Shown one piece after another: positions 56,153-64,000 of a stretch of 64,000 bases of DNA. Positions within the stretch are counted from its first letter, which is position 1, and the number at the start of each line of letters is the position of its first letter. Source of the DNA: CAYILR01 sp964364175 (lineage in GTDB: Bacteria > Bdellovibrionota > UBA1018); the NCBI GenBank assembly GCA_964364175.1, contig CAYILR010000008.1, positions 38,441 through 102,440 of the forward strand. The letters are read 5' to 3'. Under the pieces are notes generated by a model that was given only the letters and a program-made list of their open reading frames with translations, did no database searches and was not told the origin of the DNA. A program made the translations under genes and the position numbers.

Positions 56153-57418
56153 ATGATGAAGGCGTTTCGTTTCCGTGTTTACCCAACCGCCGAACAAGAG
56201 GCGAGGCTGGAGGCATGGGAAGGCGCTTTGAGATTCCTCTGGAATCTTGCTCATGAACAACGCTTGATGGGACTGCACACCGTGCGTGACCGACGCCGCT
56301 ATTACACGGCGGTTGATCAGCAACGCGGTCTAACAGAACTCCGGGCGGAGCTACCGTGGTTGGCAGATGTTCCACGCCATGTCTGCGCCCAGGTCCTCGT
56401 AGAGTTAGATAAGGCTTGGCAGCGGACTTTCAAGAAGTTGGGCGGAGAGCCTCGTTTCAAGAAATTGGGCCGTGATGGCGTCGCTATCTGCGAGACCGAT
56501 CCCAAGGTATGGAGCTTCGTCAATGACCACATCCGTTTTCCAAAACTGGGCGTGCTGAAGACAGTGCTGCACCGACCGATCGATGGTAAGCCAAAGACAT
56601 GTAGCCTAACACGAGACGTAGATGCTTGGTTCGTGTCCATCGTTTGTGAGTTACCAGGTGAGGAGCCGAAGCCCGGTACGGCAACTGGGCCTTCGGTAGC
56701 TATTGACCGAGGCGTTGCCTTGCTGCTCGCTGACAGCGATGGGCGAACTGTCGAGAACCAGGAACATCTACAGCGAGCCAGGAAACACCTAGCTCGCGCG
56801 CAACGGCGGGTTAGCAAGAAAATGAAAGGATCGAAGAACCGCGAGAAGGCGAAACGCCGGGTTGCGGTTCTTCATCGAAAGATCCGACGACAACGAGATC
56901 ACCAACTGCACGTCCAAAGCTCGTACTATGCCAAGAACCACGGCGTAGTTATTGTAGAGGACCTCAACATCCGAGGCATGACGAAGTCAGCCTCCGGTAC
57001 AAAGGAGAAGCCAGGTAAGAATGTAGCTGCAAAGTCCGGCCTCAACCGCTCGATTCTCGATGCGGGTTGGGGACGCTTTGCTCAAATGCTCGACTACAAG
57101 CTGAAGTGGCGCGGTGGAATTCTTCTGAAGGTTCCAGCGCACTATTCGTCGCAGACGTGCGCGAAGTGTGGCCATGTCGATGCTAAAAATCGGGTATCCC
57201 AAGCGCGGTTTTGGTGTACAGCGTGCGATTACGAAGCCAACGCTGATATCAATGCTGCGTGTGTACTTCTCAGCCGTGGAATCCACGGTGCAGCAGTCTG
57301 TGGAGGATCTTCCGCCCTAGGGAAGCCTGCGAAGCAGAAACTCCGCGTTGCGAGACGTGGAAATCAACCAACGATAGGAATCTCCTCGGAGAAACCTATG
57401 GTCACGGGGAATTTGTGA
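56153..57418 (+). CDS. tnpB: TnpB RNA-guided nuclease
   Basis: A 421-residue TnpB. The RuvC-like residues are present: Asp185 (VAIDRG), Glu269 (VIVEDLNIRG) and Asp365 (ANADINAA). The zinc finger Cys336, Cys339, Cys355 and Cys358 is intact. The length is typical. TnpB uses an omega RNA to cut target DNA and favours retention of its element. With all catalytic residues present it looks active. A short in-frame alternative start is ATG 56156. Confidence 0.93.
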   Translation: MMKAFRFRVYPTAEQEARLEAWEGALRFLWNLAHEQRLMGLHTVRDRRRYYTAVDQQRGLTELRAELPWLADVPRHVCAQVLVELDKAWQRTFKKLGGEPRFKKLGRDGVAICETDPKVWSFVNDHIRFPKLGVLKTVLHRPIDGKPKTCSLTRDVDAWFVSIVCELPGEEPKPGTATGPSVAIDRGVALLLADSDGRTVENQEHLQRARKHLARAQRRVSKKMKGSKNREKAKRRVAVLHRKIRRQRDHQLHVQSSYYAKNHGVVIVEDLNIRGMTKSASGTKEKPGKNVAAKSGLNRSILDAGWGRFAQMLDYKLKWRGGILLKVPAHYSSQTCAKCGHVDAKNRVSQARFWCTACDYEANADINAACVLLSRGIHGAAVCGGSSALGKPAKQKLRVARRGNQPTIGISSEKPMVTGNL

Positions 57419-57471
57419 TTACGGGAGCACGCACTGGCCTTAGCTCAGTGACAGTCAGCCGGTCAACCTGC

Positions 57472-57497
57472 GGTGCCCCATGCCGGCATGGGGCACC
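57472..57497 (+). repeat. 26-bp perfect palindrome
   Basis: GGTGCCCCATGCC (57472-57484) is followed directly by its complement (57485-57497). It lies at the right edge of the TnpB element and ends next to the stop codon of the minus-strand gene. Confidence 0.9.
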
Positions 57498-57827
57498 CTA
57501 CAAGCTGGAAGCAGCACGGTCATAGGCTCGCTCCAAATCATGGAGCAGCTTCACCGTCTTGGAAAGCTGCTTCCTTACGGAAGCTTCTGTTCCTTCTCGG
57601 AAATAGCTGAAGTCACCCTTTTTCACTTTGGAAGCGACATCCATTTGAAACTGCTTCTTCCAGAATGCCGAATCATTGGCAAGGTTGCCGAGAACTCTGG
57701 CGATCTCCTCCACCATCTCAGAAGTGGATAGGCCGTTGCCGGCTTCCAACTTGTGCGTCGCTGCTTCGATCTTCGAGGCAGCAGCACGAAGCTGGGCGGC
57801 GATCTTCTTCTTGTCGGCGGGGTTCAT
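57498..57827 (-). CDS. 109-residue helical protein
   Basis: A helical protein (MNPADKKKIAAQLRAAASK...) with GAGGAAGG before ATG 57827. Function unknown. Confidence 0.65.
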   Translation of the reverse strand: MNPADKKKIAAQLRAAASKIEAATHKLEAGNGLSTSEMVEEIARVLGNLANDSAFWKKQFQMDVASKVKKGDFSYFREGTEASVRKQLSKTVKLLHDLERAYDRAASSL

Positions 57828-57831
57828 GTTC

Positions 57832-57868
57832 AGCCTTCCTCTGTTCCGAAGCCCATGGCTTCAAGCTC
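57832..57868 (-). repeat. 37-bp direct repeat, copy A
   Basis: Identical to 58284-58320. Read on the minus strand it contains the coding tail ELEAMGFGTEEG and the ribosome-binding site of the gene that follows. Confidence 0.95.
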
Positions 57869-58280
57869 ACGCACCGCTCTGGCGCTTCAACGCCTTCGTG
57901 CGCTTTTCCTCGGCCTTGTCGTACTCGCGCATCTTTTCTGGTCCGTGGGCCAAGTGCAGGTCGCGTTTGTCCCCTGGCTTCAACCCGGCCTTTGACGCCT
58001 CCTCTTCCATCGGCTCCATCACCTTGTCGGCTTCTGCAATGGCGGCGGCGTCCTCGGCTTCCATCTCGGAAGTATACGGTTCGCAAGCACCTGATTCGGA
58101 GTTGAAGTGGTAACCTTTGGGACACTTTCCCGTGCGCGCACGGTGGTCGTCTGCTGACTCCTCTTTGGCGGGTGCTGGAGCAGGAGCCTTCTTCTTGAAG
58201 ACGTCCAAGATGCCAGCGTCGAGCGTCTGTGCGGCATGAATGAGAGAAGTAGCGATGAAGCGTCGAGTTTTGTTGTCCAC
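57867..58280 (-). CDS. 137-residue protein between the repeats
   Basis: Starts at GTG 58280 with GAGGAAGG upstream, which is supplied by the repeat. The middle has RTGKCPKGYHFNSESGACEP, a Cys-pair motif seen in phage virion-associated proteins, and the rest is Ala/Glu/Lys helix. It lies between two 37-bp repeats and may have been inserted as a unit. Confidence 0.6.
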   Translation of the reverse strand: MDNKTRRFIATSLIHAAQTLDAGILDVFKKKAPAPAPAKEESADDHRARTGKCPKGYHFNSESGACEPYTSEMEAEDAAAIAEADKVMEPMEEEASKAGLKPGDKRDLHLAHGPEKMREYDKAEEKRTKALKRQSGA

Positions 58281-58281
58281 G

Positions 58282-59580
58282 TTAGCCTTCCTCTGTTCCG
58301 AAGCCCATGGCTTCAAGCTCGTCTTTGACCGCTTCGCCGTTGCCGGTGAGACCGACGTAGACGAAGTCGCCGTCGCGCTCCAGCTTGGAGCCCTCGACGG
58401 ACTGCACGGAGTCGACCATGGCCTTGGCCGCAGCGTCAGAATCCATGTAGATGTGGGCGGTACCACCGATACCCTCGTCGTCCACATCAGCCGTCAGTTC
58501 CACCGACCAGGTGAACAGGCTCGGGTCCATGTCGATCAGGTAGCTCCAAGCTTCCTGCTCGGTGTCGAACATCGAGTAGTCGGTCGCGTCCATGTAGCCG
58601 GGCGCCGACGAGCGCGCGAGCCACTTGCCCTTCTCGATGGAGACATCGCTGACGCTGCCTTCGTCCATCCCCAGGAACTCGGCGACCGCCGTGTTCACTT
58701 CCTCTGGAGAAGCGTTGCGCGTCTCGACCATGAGCTTCTTGGCGTCGTCACCGGGGATGTAGCTGGTGCCATCGTCGGTCTCGACCACCAGAACGTCGCC
58801 TTTGAAGACCTGAGCCTGCATGTGGCCAGCTTTGACCTTGCGAGCCGTGAGCTTCTTCGCTGACTCGATCGCGGCCACGGCCGCCCTCACAGCGTCGGTT
58901 GTCTTGGTGGTGGCCATGGTCTCTGCTCCTGGTTCCGGAAGGTTCGGATTGACTGCGCCTTTGAAGCCCTTGTAGCGCACAAAGAAGACTGGCTCCGCAG
59001 CCACACGTCCGGCCTTCGGCATCCCGCCCGGCTTCACGGTCATGGCGTCGACGCCGAAGACCTCGGAGATCTTGGCCGTCATGTCGGCCGGTGTGAAGTC
59101 GCGGCCCATCTTCCTGGGCTGCTTCGGGAAGTTGGCGATGAAGATGCCACCCGGCTTCAAGGCTCGGCGGATCTGCATCAGCGTCCGCGTGAGCATCTTG
59201 ACGTTCGATTGGACGTTGAGCACGTTGCTCGCGTAGGCCACGTCGTAGGGGCCGTTTTGGAGGGCATTCGGGTCATGGAGCCCCGCCTGCTGGTTCTTAC
59301 CGAACTCATGCGCTGTGACGTCGTAGCCCTCGGCCTTGAGCCTCTGGGCGTGGGCGGCGTCCTTGCCGGCTCCGAAGTCCAGCACCCGGTCGGTGGGCTG
59401 AATCCAGTCCCGCACGATCCGCGGCACCAGGGCCTTGGCCCCCACCGCGCCCTGGCTCCGAGACGTGCGGTTGGCGATCTCAAGCTCGTCGGGTAGGAAA
59501 TCTTCCTCCCCAAACGACACATCTTGAAGCTCGGCCGTAAGTAGGCGAACTTGCTTGAGAAGGGCCGCAATCTCAGTCAT
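58282..59580 (-). CDS. Class I SAM-dependent methyltransferase with extra domain
   Basis: A 432-residue protein. RVLDFGAGKDAAHAQRLKAEG is motif I of class I methyltransferases and GPYDVAYASNVLNV is the following strand; the fold ends near 220. A C-terminal acidic domain of about 200 residues is unrelated to known methyltransferases. An internal ATG with AGGAG (protein MATTKTTDAVRAA...) could give a separate product. ATG 59580 is preceded by AGGTGTTAGGT. Substrate unknown. The start is 52 nt from the assembly gap, so the operon head may lie in the missing sequence. Confidence 0.78.
   Translation of the reverse strand: MTEIAALLKQVRLLTAELQDVSFGEEDFLPDELEIANRTSRSQGAVGAKALVPRIVRDWIQPTDRVLDFGAGKDAAHAQRLKAEGYDVTAHEFGKNQQAGLHDPNALQNGPYDVAYASNVLNVQSNVKMLTRTLMQIRRALKPGGIFIANFPKQPRKMGRDFTPADMTAKISEVFGVDAMTVKPGGMPKAGRVAAEPVFFVRYKGFKGAVNPNLPEPGAETMATTKTTDAVRAAVAAIESAKKLTARKVKAGHMQAQVFKGDVLVVETDDGTSYIPGDDAKKLMVETRNASPEEVNTAVAEFLGMDEGSVSDVSIEKGKWLARSSAPGYMDATDYSMFDTEQEAWSYLIDMDPSLFTWSVELTADVDDEGIGGTAHIYMDSDAAAKAMVDSVQSVEGSKLERDGDFVYVGLTGNGEAVKDELEAMGFGTEEG
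58284..58320 (-). repeat. 37-bp direct repeat, copy B
   Basis: Identical to 57832-57868, 452 bp away. It holds the last codons of the methyltransferase gene and the ribosome-binding site of the gene that follows. Confidence 0.95.
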
Positions 59581-59631
59581 ACCTAACACCTCAAGTCAGG
59601 GATGCACTCCACCGCCCAAGGCCGCCTGGTT

Positions 59632-59731
59632 NNNNNNNNNNNNNNNNNNNNNNNNNNNNNNNNNNNNNNNNNNNNNNNNNNNNNNNNNNNNNNNNNNNNN
59701 NNNNNNNNNNNNNNNNNNNNNNNNNNNNNNN
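59632..59731. other. Assembly gap (100 N)
   Basis: Exactly 100 N, a scaffold-gap convention. The distance and order across it are not certain, and the 5' end of the helicase gene is lost here. Confidence 0.98.
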
Positions 59732-62512
59732 ACCAACTATCTTTGGATTTCTAAAGCTGCCCTGAAGGTATCCCCGTCGGTGTTTGCCCCTGGTTGGGAG
59801 TACCGGATCGAACTCCTCAAGACGCCAGAGGGGCGCCTGAAACAGCAGCAGATCAGCGTCCTGCGCCAACAGGCCGAGGCGTCTGGACTCGATCCCGACG
59901 ACTTCATCGCCGAGATCACCGACAACGACCACCTCCTCATCAAGAATTGGTCCGAGGTGGGGGATTGGTGGGCGCTGTGCGCCGGGGACATGGAGAAGGT
60001 ACAAGCCTTGTGCCGTCAACACAAGTGGACGATCAAGGACCAGCGAAGCGAGGTGCCTTGGCCGGACGACGTGAGTCAGCGACTCAAGATGGTGATGCCG
60101 CCGAGGTCAAACCAACCTGGCCCCTTCAAGACTTGGGTCAAGGCTGGTCACGGGATCTTCAAGGCCGCGCCCGCGTTCGGAAAAGCGCAGCCAGTAGACG
60201 AGGTGGTTCTGACCCCGACCGGCTGGCGAACCATCGGTTCCGTCAAGATCGGCGACCTGATCATTGGTTCTGATGGGTTGCCATGCCACGTAACCGGAGT
60301 GTTCCCACAGGGACAGCGCCCGGTCCGGACCGTGCGCTTCTCGGATGGGGCCAGTGTCCGGGTCGACGTGGACCACCTTTGGGCGGTCAAGAATGCCTCA
60401 GATGAACGCCGCAAAAAGCCATGGCGGGTGTTGACCACCCACCAGGTGCAGGACTCCCTCCGGGAACCTTGCGGGGAAGCTCGCTGGAAGGTGCCTCTCG
60501 TCGAGGTTCAAGGGGACGATCATAATCTTCCGCTGGACCCTTACGTGATTGGCGTCCTCATTGGTGATGGGTGTTTGGCCGAGTACCTTTGTTCGCCAAC
60601 GTTCACCTCGGTGGACGAAGGGATCGTTCAGGCGGTGAACGACCGCCTTCCTGTTGGTTATCGCTGTGCCTTGATCACTGGGTCGGACCGGGCTCCCTCG
60701 TATCGCATATCAAGGACTGTTAGTGACTTCAGGGATGATTCTGCCGAAGGCCCAGAGCACCGCCGGTCCGAAATCAAAGATGCGTTGAAGGACCTACGCC
60801 TGTGGGGTTGCCTCTCTAATGCTAAGTTCATCCCCGCCCGTTACCTGATGGCCAGCGCCGCTCAACGCCGCGACCTGTTGGCGGGGCTGATGGACACGGA
60901 CGGCTGGCACCACGGCTCGCAGCTTTCTACGGTGAGTGAGCAGCTTGCTCTCGACGTCGTGCAGCTTGCGCGCTCGCTGGGTGGCACAGCGCGACTTTCA
61001 AAGAAGAAAACGTCATATGTGTATCAAGGAGAACGGCGTCGCGGCCAAGACTCGTATATGGTTACTGTGAAGGTTCCTTTCACGCCCTTCCTCCTGGAAA
61101 GGAAGAAGCAGGTGTACGAGAATCATCCGCGTAAGCCCCCGTGCCGCAAGGTGGTGGCCGTGGAGGACGCCGGAACAGCGGACTGCGTGTGCATCTCGGT
61201 GGACGCCCCGGATCAGCTATATGTGACTCGTGATTACGTCGTCACTCATAATACCTACATAATGGTATGGTACGTCACCGACTTCAAACAGCGGACGCTG
61301 TTTCTCACGCACACGGACCAATTGGCCGAGCAATTCATCCAGCGTTTCCGTCACGGGTCACCGAGATCAGACGGCAAGGGCGGCTTCCTCCCCGTCACCA
61401 ACTGCCTCCGGGTAGAGAAGGAGCTTGGGCGCGAGATCATCGGCCGCTACCGAGGGCCAGATACCCTCTGGCCAGTCACCGTTGCGACGTGGCAGTCCTT
61501 CATCAGCCCCGGTGGCCGAAAGTCCTTGAAGGCCCTGAAACAGGAGTTCGGGCTCGTCCTGTGCGACGAGGCACACGTCTTCGCCGCCCCGGCCGCCGCG
61601 TCGGTGGTCAATGGATTCGCCGCCAAGCAGAAGCGTGGCGTGACCGCGACGCCCAAGCGCAAGGACCAGTTGGATATCGCGCTCTACGACATCCTCGGGC
61701 AGGTCACTGCTGAGGGCAAGAGCGACCAGCTTCCGGTGGCTGGCTACATGATTAGCACGGGCGTCACCTACAAAGGCCGGACGTTCCCTGGTATGGGGCA
61801 GTGGGCTGCCATCCTCAACTTCCTCTACAAACACGCGGTCAGGAACGACCTCATCACGAAGTGGATCGTCCACGACGCCAAACACGAGCGCAAGATCCTG
61901 GTGCTCGGAGAGCGCCGGACCTGGATCTTGGAGATGGCCGAAACGCTGAAGAAGGAATACGGGATCTCGGCAAAAGCTGTTGTCGGAGGCGTGCAGGGCG
62001 CGAGACGAGATTCTATCATCTCCGAGATGACAACAGGCGACCTTCAGGTCCTGCTTTGCACGACCAAGATCGGCCGCGAGGGCCTCGACATCCCCGTCCT
62101 CGACACGTTGTATGCGACGATGCCGCTCGCAAACAAGTCGGGCCTGGAGCAGATGCTGGGCCGTGAGCGCCGCCCACACCCCGCCAAGACTCCACCCGTC
62201 ATCTTCCGCTACTTTGTCGACGAGGGAGCGGGCCAATTGTACGGCTGCGCCAAGGCCACGCATCGTCATCTCCTCGACGAGGGTGCTGAAATCCACCTCG
62301 TGGAAGTAGATCGTGAGCCAGAGAAGGTGACGATGGGCGCACAAGCCGAGACACCGCTTGAGGACGGGGTGCTTGATCCGGTGCCGAGGAAGAGCGGTCT
62401 GCGAGCCGCAGCCTCGCGCTCACCCTCGGCCGTCAAGAAGCTGTTTACCGACTTGAAGGAGGAAGCTCGCCTCACGCGACAGTACAACGAGCGGATGGGA
62501 AAACGAACATGA
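59732..62512 (+). CDS. UvsW-like SF2 helicase with intein (5' partial)
   Basis: The visible extein begins TNYLWISKAALKV, runs to FKAAPAFGK, is interrupted by an intein, and continues TYIMVWYVTDF...VLCDEAHVFAA (motif II), TATPKRK (motif III) and TTKIGREGLDIP...QMLGRERR (motifs V-VI). These are SF2 helicase motifs, and the layout with an N-terminal domain of about 150 residues resembles T4 UvsW, which resolves R-loops and recombination forks. The intein sits between Lys and Thr of motif I. The 5' end lies in the gap. Confidence 0.85.
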   Translation, partial: TNYLWISKAALKVSPSVFAPGWEYRIELLKTPEGRLKQQQISVLRQQAEASGLDPDDFIAEITDNDHLLIKNWSEVGDWWALCAGDMEKVQALCRQHKWTIKDQRSEVPWPDDVSQRLKMVMPPRSNQPGPFKTWVKAGHGIFKAAPAFGKAQPVDEVVLTPTGWRTIGSVKIGDLIIGSDGLPCHVTGVFPQGQRPVRTVRFSDGASVRVDVDHLWAVKNASDERRKKPWRVLTTHQVQDSLREPCGEARWKVPLVEVQGDDHNLPLDPYVIGVLIGDGCLAEYLCSPTFTSVDEGIVQAVNDRLPVGYRCALITGSDRAPSYRISRTVSDFRDDSAEGPEHRRSEIKDALKDLRLWGCLSNAKFIPARYLMASAAQRRDLLAGLMDTDGWHHGSQLSTVSEQLALDVVQLARSLGGTARLSKKKTSYVYQGERRRGQDSYMVTVKVPFTPFLLERKKQVYENHPRKPPCRKVVAVEDAGTADCVCISVDAPDQLYVTRDYVVTHNTYIMVWYVTDFKQRTLFLTHTDQLAEQFIQRFRHGSPRSDGKGGFLPVTNCLRVEKELGREIIGRYRGPDTLWPVTVATWQSFISPGGRKSLKALKQEFGLVLCDEAHVFAAPAAASVVNGFAAKQKRGVTATPKRKDQLDIALYDILGQVTAEGKSDQLPVAGYMISTGVTYKGRTFPGMGQWAAILNFLYKHAVRNDLITKWIVHDAKHERKILVLGERRTWILEMAETLKKEYGISAKAVVGGVQGARRDSIISEMTTGDLQVLLCTTKIGREGLDIPVLDTLYATMPLANKSGLEQMLGRERRPHPAKTPPVIFRYFVDEGAGQLYGCAKATHRHLLDEGAEIHLVEVDREPEKVTMGAQAETPLEDGVLDPVPRKSGLRAAASRSPSAVKKLFTDLKEEARLTRQYNERMGKRT
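60185..61252 (+). other. Class 3 intein with LAGLIDADG endonuclease
   Basis: A 356-residue in-frame insertion starting AQPVDEVVLTPTGWRTIG and ending VVTHN before extein Thr. It has Ala rather than Cys/Ser at position 1. The Trp in VDVDHLWAV, Cys in DCVCISVD and Thr in VVTHN fit the WCT triplet of class 3 inteins. The homing motifs VIGVLIGDGCL and LLAGLMDTDGW are both present, so the endonuclease may be active. The extein +1 residue is Thr. Confidence 0.85.
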
Positions 62513-62835
62513 AGATCATCGCTATAGATGATGAAGGCAAGGAGATCAATCTGCCCCCGGCAGATGATGTCGCTGACTTCATCAAGGTCAACCGGAAGCG
62601 GCTGCGGATGTCTCTCCAAGACATCGCCAAGGTCGTGGGGGTGAAGCGCCAAGCGGTGTGGTCGTGGGAGAAGGGTGTCACCATCCCGTCCGTCGAGAAC
62701 CTGGTGGGCCTGGTCAAGGCGTTTGAGACGGCCCCCGATGCTATGCGGCGGGGTATCCGGACGCCTCGGAGCGCAAAGGTGCAGAAGGACATGAACCGGA
62801 ACCTCAAGCTCGCTGAGGAGATTTTGGGTGCCTGA
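62509..62835 (+). CDS. XRE-family regulator
   Basis: A 108-residue protein with VNRKRLRMSLQDIAKVVGV followed by KRQAVWSWEKG, a lambda-type helix-turn-helix. It starts in an ATGA overlap with the helicase gene. Target unknown. Confidence 0.85.
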   Translation: MKIIAIDDEGKEINLPPADDVADFIKVNRKRLRMSLQDIAKVVGVKRQAVWSWEKGVTIPSVENLVGLVKAFETAPDAMRRGIRTPRSAKVQKDMNRNLKLAEEILGA

Positions 62836-62877
62836 GCGACAGTTGCGTATCGGGAACGAAGGGTGTATGGGGAAGAC

Positions 62878-63612
62878 ATGCCCAAGCCCAACTCTACCCT
62901 CATTGTTGTTGTACTCGATCGTTCCGGGTCGATGAACGGAATCCGCCACGATACCCTCGGTGGCTTCAACTCTTTTCTCGCCGACCAGAAGAAGAACCCC
63001 ACCGACGAGGCCCGGTTGACGCTGGTCCAGTTCGACCACGAGTACCTGGTCTCTTATGACAACAAGCCCCTGGCCGACGTCCCAAACCTTACGCCGGAGA
63101 CCTACGTGCCCCGCGGCAACACCGCGCTGTTGGACGCAATGGGCCGGGCCATTGTGACGACAGGTGAGGCTCTGAAGGTGATGCCCGAGGCTGAGCGCCC
63201 GGAGCAGGTGGTGTTTCTTTGCATCACCGACGGCCAGGAAAACGCGAGCCGCGAGTACACGAAGGCCAAGATCGCCGAGATGGTCAAGCACCAGACCGAC
63301 GTCTACCAGTGGAACTTTGTGTTTCTCGGTGCGAACATGGACGCCATCGGCGAAGGCGCAAGCATGGGTGTCGCGGCAGTCAACGCCATGAACTTCCAGG
63401 CCAGCGCCCAAGGCATGGGCGTCATGTACCAAGCGGTGTCGAGCAATGTTGACAGTTACCGCACCAGCCGCAATGCGTCGTCGCTGTCATTCACGAGCGC
63501 CCAGCGTGACGCGAACGCAAACCCGGACGACGTGGACCTCAAGGTGCTGACGGAGTCGAAGGTCCAAGCGGCCGTCAACAAGAACGACTCAGATAGCCGC
63601 CCGAAGAACTGA
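62878..63612 (+). CDS. von Willebrand factor A-domain protein
   Basis: A 244-residue protein with VVLDRSGSMNG (MIDAS metal site) and a later VFLCITDGQENAS. vWA domains mediate protein binding. GGGGAAG stands before ATG 62878; a GTG at 62863 is an alternative. No partner gene such as a MoxR ATPase is visible in the window. Confidence 0.85.
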   Translation: MPKPNSTLIVVVLDRSGSMNGIRHDTLGGFNSFLADQKKNPTDEARLTLVQFDHEYLVSYDNKPLADVPNLTPETYVPRGNTALLDAMGRAIVTTGEALKVMPEAERPEQVVFLCITDGQENASREYTKAKIAEMVKHQTDVYQWNFVFLGANMDAIGEGASMGVAAVNAMNFQASAQGMGVMYQAVSSNVDSYRTSRNASSLSFTSAQRDANANPDDVDLKVLTESKVQAAVNKNDSDSRPKN

Positions 63613-63695
63613 GTGCTATGACACGGTCGCTAAACAGCCGCCGAGGTCTGCGCGGTAGCATCAACAGATTCGAGACTCGAACCCCGGTTAACGAC

Positions 63696-63725
63696 TTGAC
63701 ATCCATTTCAAGCTCCTGATAACCT
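63696..63725 (+). promoter_or_regulatory. Promoter of the right-edge RNA
   Basis: TTGACA (63696-63701) and TAACCT (63720-63725), 18 nt apart. Transcription would begin near 63732, in sequence without a gene. Confidence 0.6.
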
Positions 63726-63731
63726 AACCAA

Positions 63732-64000
63732 CGTCCGAACCCAACAGCGAAAACCAAGCTTCGGGTTGTTCTGTGAAAACCTGGTATGCGGTTCTCCTCT
63801 AAATCTTGAGGAGGTAAAACCAGTGAAGGGACAAAACTGTTCCGGAAACTGAACAATTCGCCCGAAGGCATCGGGAGAATTTAAACGCTCGTGGAGAAGA
63901 TGTAAGACCAAAAGAGGGTTCTCCTCTTGAGGCGAACTTCGATGAAACGAGAATCGTGTTCAAGCTTGTTAACTCAAGGTTGAAGGAACGAATGCCTAGT
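63732..64000 (+). ncRNA. Large structured non-coding RNA, partial
   Basis: No protein gene fits here. Several perfect stems can be drawn: AACCC/GGGTT, CTCCTC/GAGGAG closed by CTGG/CCAG, AATTC-GCCCGA with TCGGG-A-GAATT, AGAGG/CCTCT, and GATTC-like pairs near 63935-63960. The density of helices and GNRA-like loops suggests a large RNA such as the phage ornate RNAs (GOLLD or ROOL type) or an intron, but I could not assign a family. It continues past the window. Confidence 0.5.

Larger units (their letters stand above)
55884..57497 (+). mobile_element. TnpB element of the IS200/IS605/IS607 group
   Basis: It holds a small helix-turn-helix gene and tnpB, with no TnpA transposase, so it is non-autonomous unless helped in trans. 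The right side ends in a 26-bp perfect palindrome at 57472-57497 abutting the next gene; the left edge is not fixed and I place it after the truncated gene. The omega RNA of TnpB systems normally overlaps the 3' end of tnpB and runs to the right end, which fits 57419-57497. The motif TTGAGGCAACCTCA lies at the left side (about 55923-55936). Confidence 0.7.

Noticed and set aside
59555..59631. Helicase start before the assembly gap
   Set aside because: The frame only looks open because N codons lack stops; the part before the gap is antisense to the methyltransferase start.

Overview
The window looks like part of the genome of a large tailed bacteriophage (or phage-plasmid) of a high-GC bacterium. 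Evidence seen directly: almost every gene is packed with ATGA/GTGA-type overlaps; there is a T4-like replication and recombination set (RecA/UvsX-like recombinase, gp32-like ssDNA-binding protein, CHC2/TOPRIM primase, Dda/RecD-like helicase, UvsW-like helicase, Cas4-like nuclease), a sigma-like factor, a few probable virion proteins, free-standing homing endonucleases, an intein, a tRNA cluster, a tmRNA and many short proteins of unknown function. A run of 100 N (59632-59731) marks a scaffold gap, so the order across it is assumed, not proven. The proteobacterial-type tmRNA tag fits a proteobacterial or myxobacterial host, but the host cannot be fixed from sequence alone.

Layout. 1-404: non-coding with repeated TTGCCTCA motifs. 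405-5183 (-): small protein, RecA-like, unknown, gp32-like, sigma-like. 5211-9454: SWIM protein, Cas4-like nuclease (-), primase, acidic protein, HU-like protein and a strong terminator. 9539-12265: probable structural genes interrupted by a homing endonuclease. 12328-24896 (-): Dda-like helicase, then a long cascade of translationally coupled small genes, many with zinc-binding cysteine pairs, headed by a 19-codon leader, then a second group ending with a GHKL-ATPase/metallopeptidase fusion. 24934-26655: GIY-YIG endonuclease and three small minus genes. 26866-37981 (+): accessory operons with HU-like protein, RtcB RNA ligase, ATP-grasp protein and many unknowns. 37978-44160: minus genes with a probable virion protein, and a rolling-circle-type Rep-like gene on plus. 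44275-44784: tmRNA and terminator. 44801-52382: nucleotidyltransferase (-), ArdC-like protein, an L7/L12-C-terminal-domain protein, an RNA-polymerase-alpha-CTD-like protein, XRE regulator, MazG-like protein and small genes. 52394-53838 (-): tRNA cluster. 54173-55700 (-): unknowns and a phosphoesterase. 55884-57497: TnpB element. 57498-59580 (-): small proteins and a methyltransferase. 59732-63612 (+): intein-containing helicase, XRE regulator, vWA protein. 63696-64000: promoter and a structured RNA running off the edge.

Most unusual features. (1) Every recognisable tRNA is class II (long variable arm): all four usual Ser anticodons, all five usual Leu anticodons and Tyr, and nothing else. (2) Inside the cluster is what reads as a circularly permuted tRNA-Tyr: the 3' half with CCA lies 2 nt before the 5' half, and the outer flanks pair over 11 bp. 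A second element has a similar permuted plan, and a third tRNA-like element lacks an anticodon arm. (3) The same genome carries RtcB, the ligase family that joins tRNA halves, as well as a tmRNA, an L12-type domain and a nucleotidyltransferase, which together suggest strong investment in translation and tRNA repair. (4) Seven operon-head promoters share a G(C/T)CAA-N6-TTGAC-type dyad that overlaps the -35 box, and several start codons sit only 6-9 nt after the -10 box, implying leaderless mRNAs.
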